A stretch of 40,952 bases of DNA from Halolactibacillus halophilus. GTDB taxonomy: Bacteria; Bacillota; Bacilli; Bacillales; Amphibacillaceae. The notes under the pieces were generated by a model that was not told where the DNA came from, did not search any database, and worked only from the letters and a program-made list of their open reading frames with translations. The DNA is taken from positions 1 through 40,952 of the forward strand of contig NZ_FOXC01000025.1 of NCBI RefSeq assembly GCF_900115605.1, read 5' to 3'. Each line of letters opens with the position of its first letter. The first letter of the stretch is position 1. A program made the translations under genes and the position numbers. Below are positions 40,915 to 40,952 of this stretch, in pieces.

Positions 40915-40952
40915 ATGGGCATGAAGGCCATTTTTTCAAATCGCTTATATAA
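40915..40952 (+). CDS. Start of a gene cut by the window end
   Basis: AGAGAGGGTGTG precedes an ATG that opens MGMKAIFSNRLY before the window ends. ATG 40921 is an alternative. Too short to identify; secA often follows hpf in Bacilli, but this N-terminus does not look like SecA. Confidence 0.5.
   Translation, partial: MGMKAIFSNRLY

Overview
The window is low-G+C Firmicutes DNA, most likely from a Bacillaceae-type, flagellated, Gram-positive rod. The evidence is the rRNA 3' end with a long tRNA train, the flaG-fliD-fliS-fliT-hpf order known from Bacillus, strong AGGAGG-type ribosome sites, and sigma-A, sigma-B and sigma-D type promoter motifs. The genus cannot be fixed from the sequence alone.

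Layout. 1-1636: end of a 23S gene, a 5S gene and fourteen tRNA genes. 1626-18351: a 16.6-kb integrated element between two 101-bp direct repeats, inserted at the 3' end of tRNA-Leu(CAA). 18352-20908: graveyard of broken IS21-, DDE- and ISL3-type transposase pieces. 21167-33892: chromosomal genes (Sel1-repeat protein, ECF S component, HAD phosphatase, radical SAM/SPASM protein, NAD(P)-binding protein, OmpR-type two-component system, YugP-like peptidase, cobalamin-binding protein plus diguanylate cyclase, HrtBA-like ABC exporter). 34082-37545: flagellar filament-cap/chaperone genes and the ribosome hibernation factor. 37605-40952: degenerate DNA, a proC/aspartate-dehydrogenase-like pair, a long non-coding stretch with an unusual GC-rich hairpin, and the start of a gene cut by the window end.

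The main discovery candidate is the integrated element. Its left half looks like the lysogeny and replication module of a temperate tailed phage: tyrosine integrase, ImmA-type peptidase, membrane-tethered Mrr-like nuclease, CI- and Cro-like regulators, DUF771-like protein, DnaD-like initiator with iterons inside its gene, and a DnaC-like loader. Its right half has no terminase, portal, capsid or tail gene. Instead it has the gene logic of a filamentous phage: a run of tiny one-helix membrane proteins, a 55-residue major-coat-like protein with its own terminator, two secreted or membrane surface proteins, polytopic membrane proteins and a Zot/pI-type ATPase. An exported M23 peptidase could open the thick cell wall. 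The large fibronectin-III surface protein ends in a 45-residue segment that aligns without gaps to the coat-like protein (21 identities), so the element seems to have built its own adhesin-on-coat fusion. I read it as a Gram-positive inovirus-like prophage with a theta-type instead of rolling-circle replication module. A virion has not been shown and that reading is inference.
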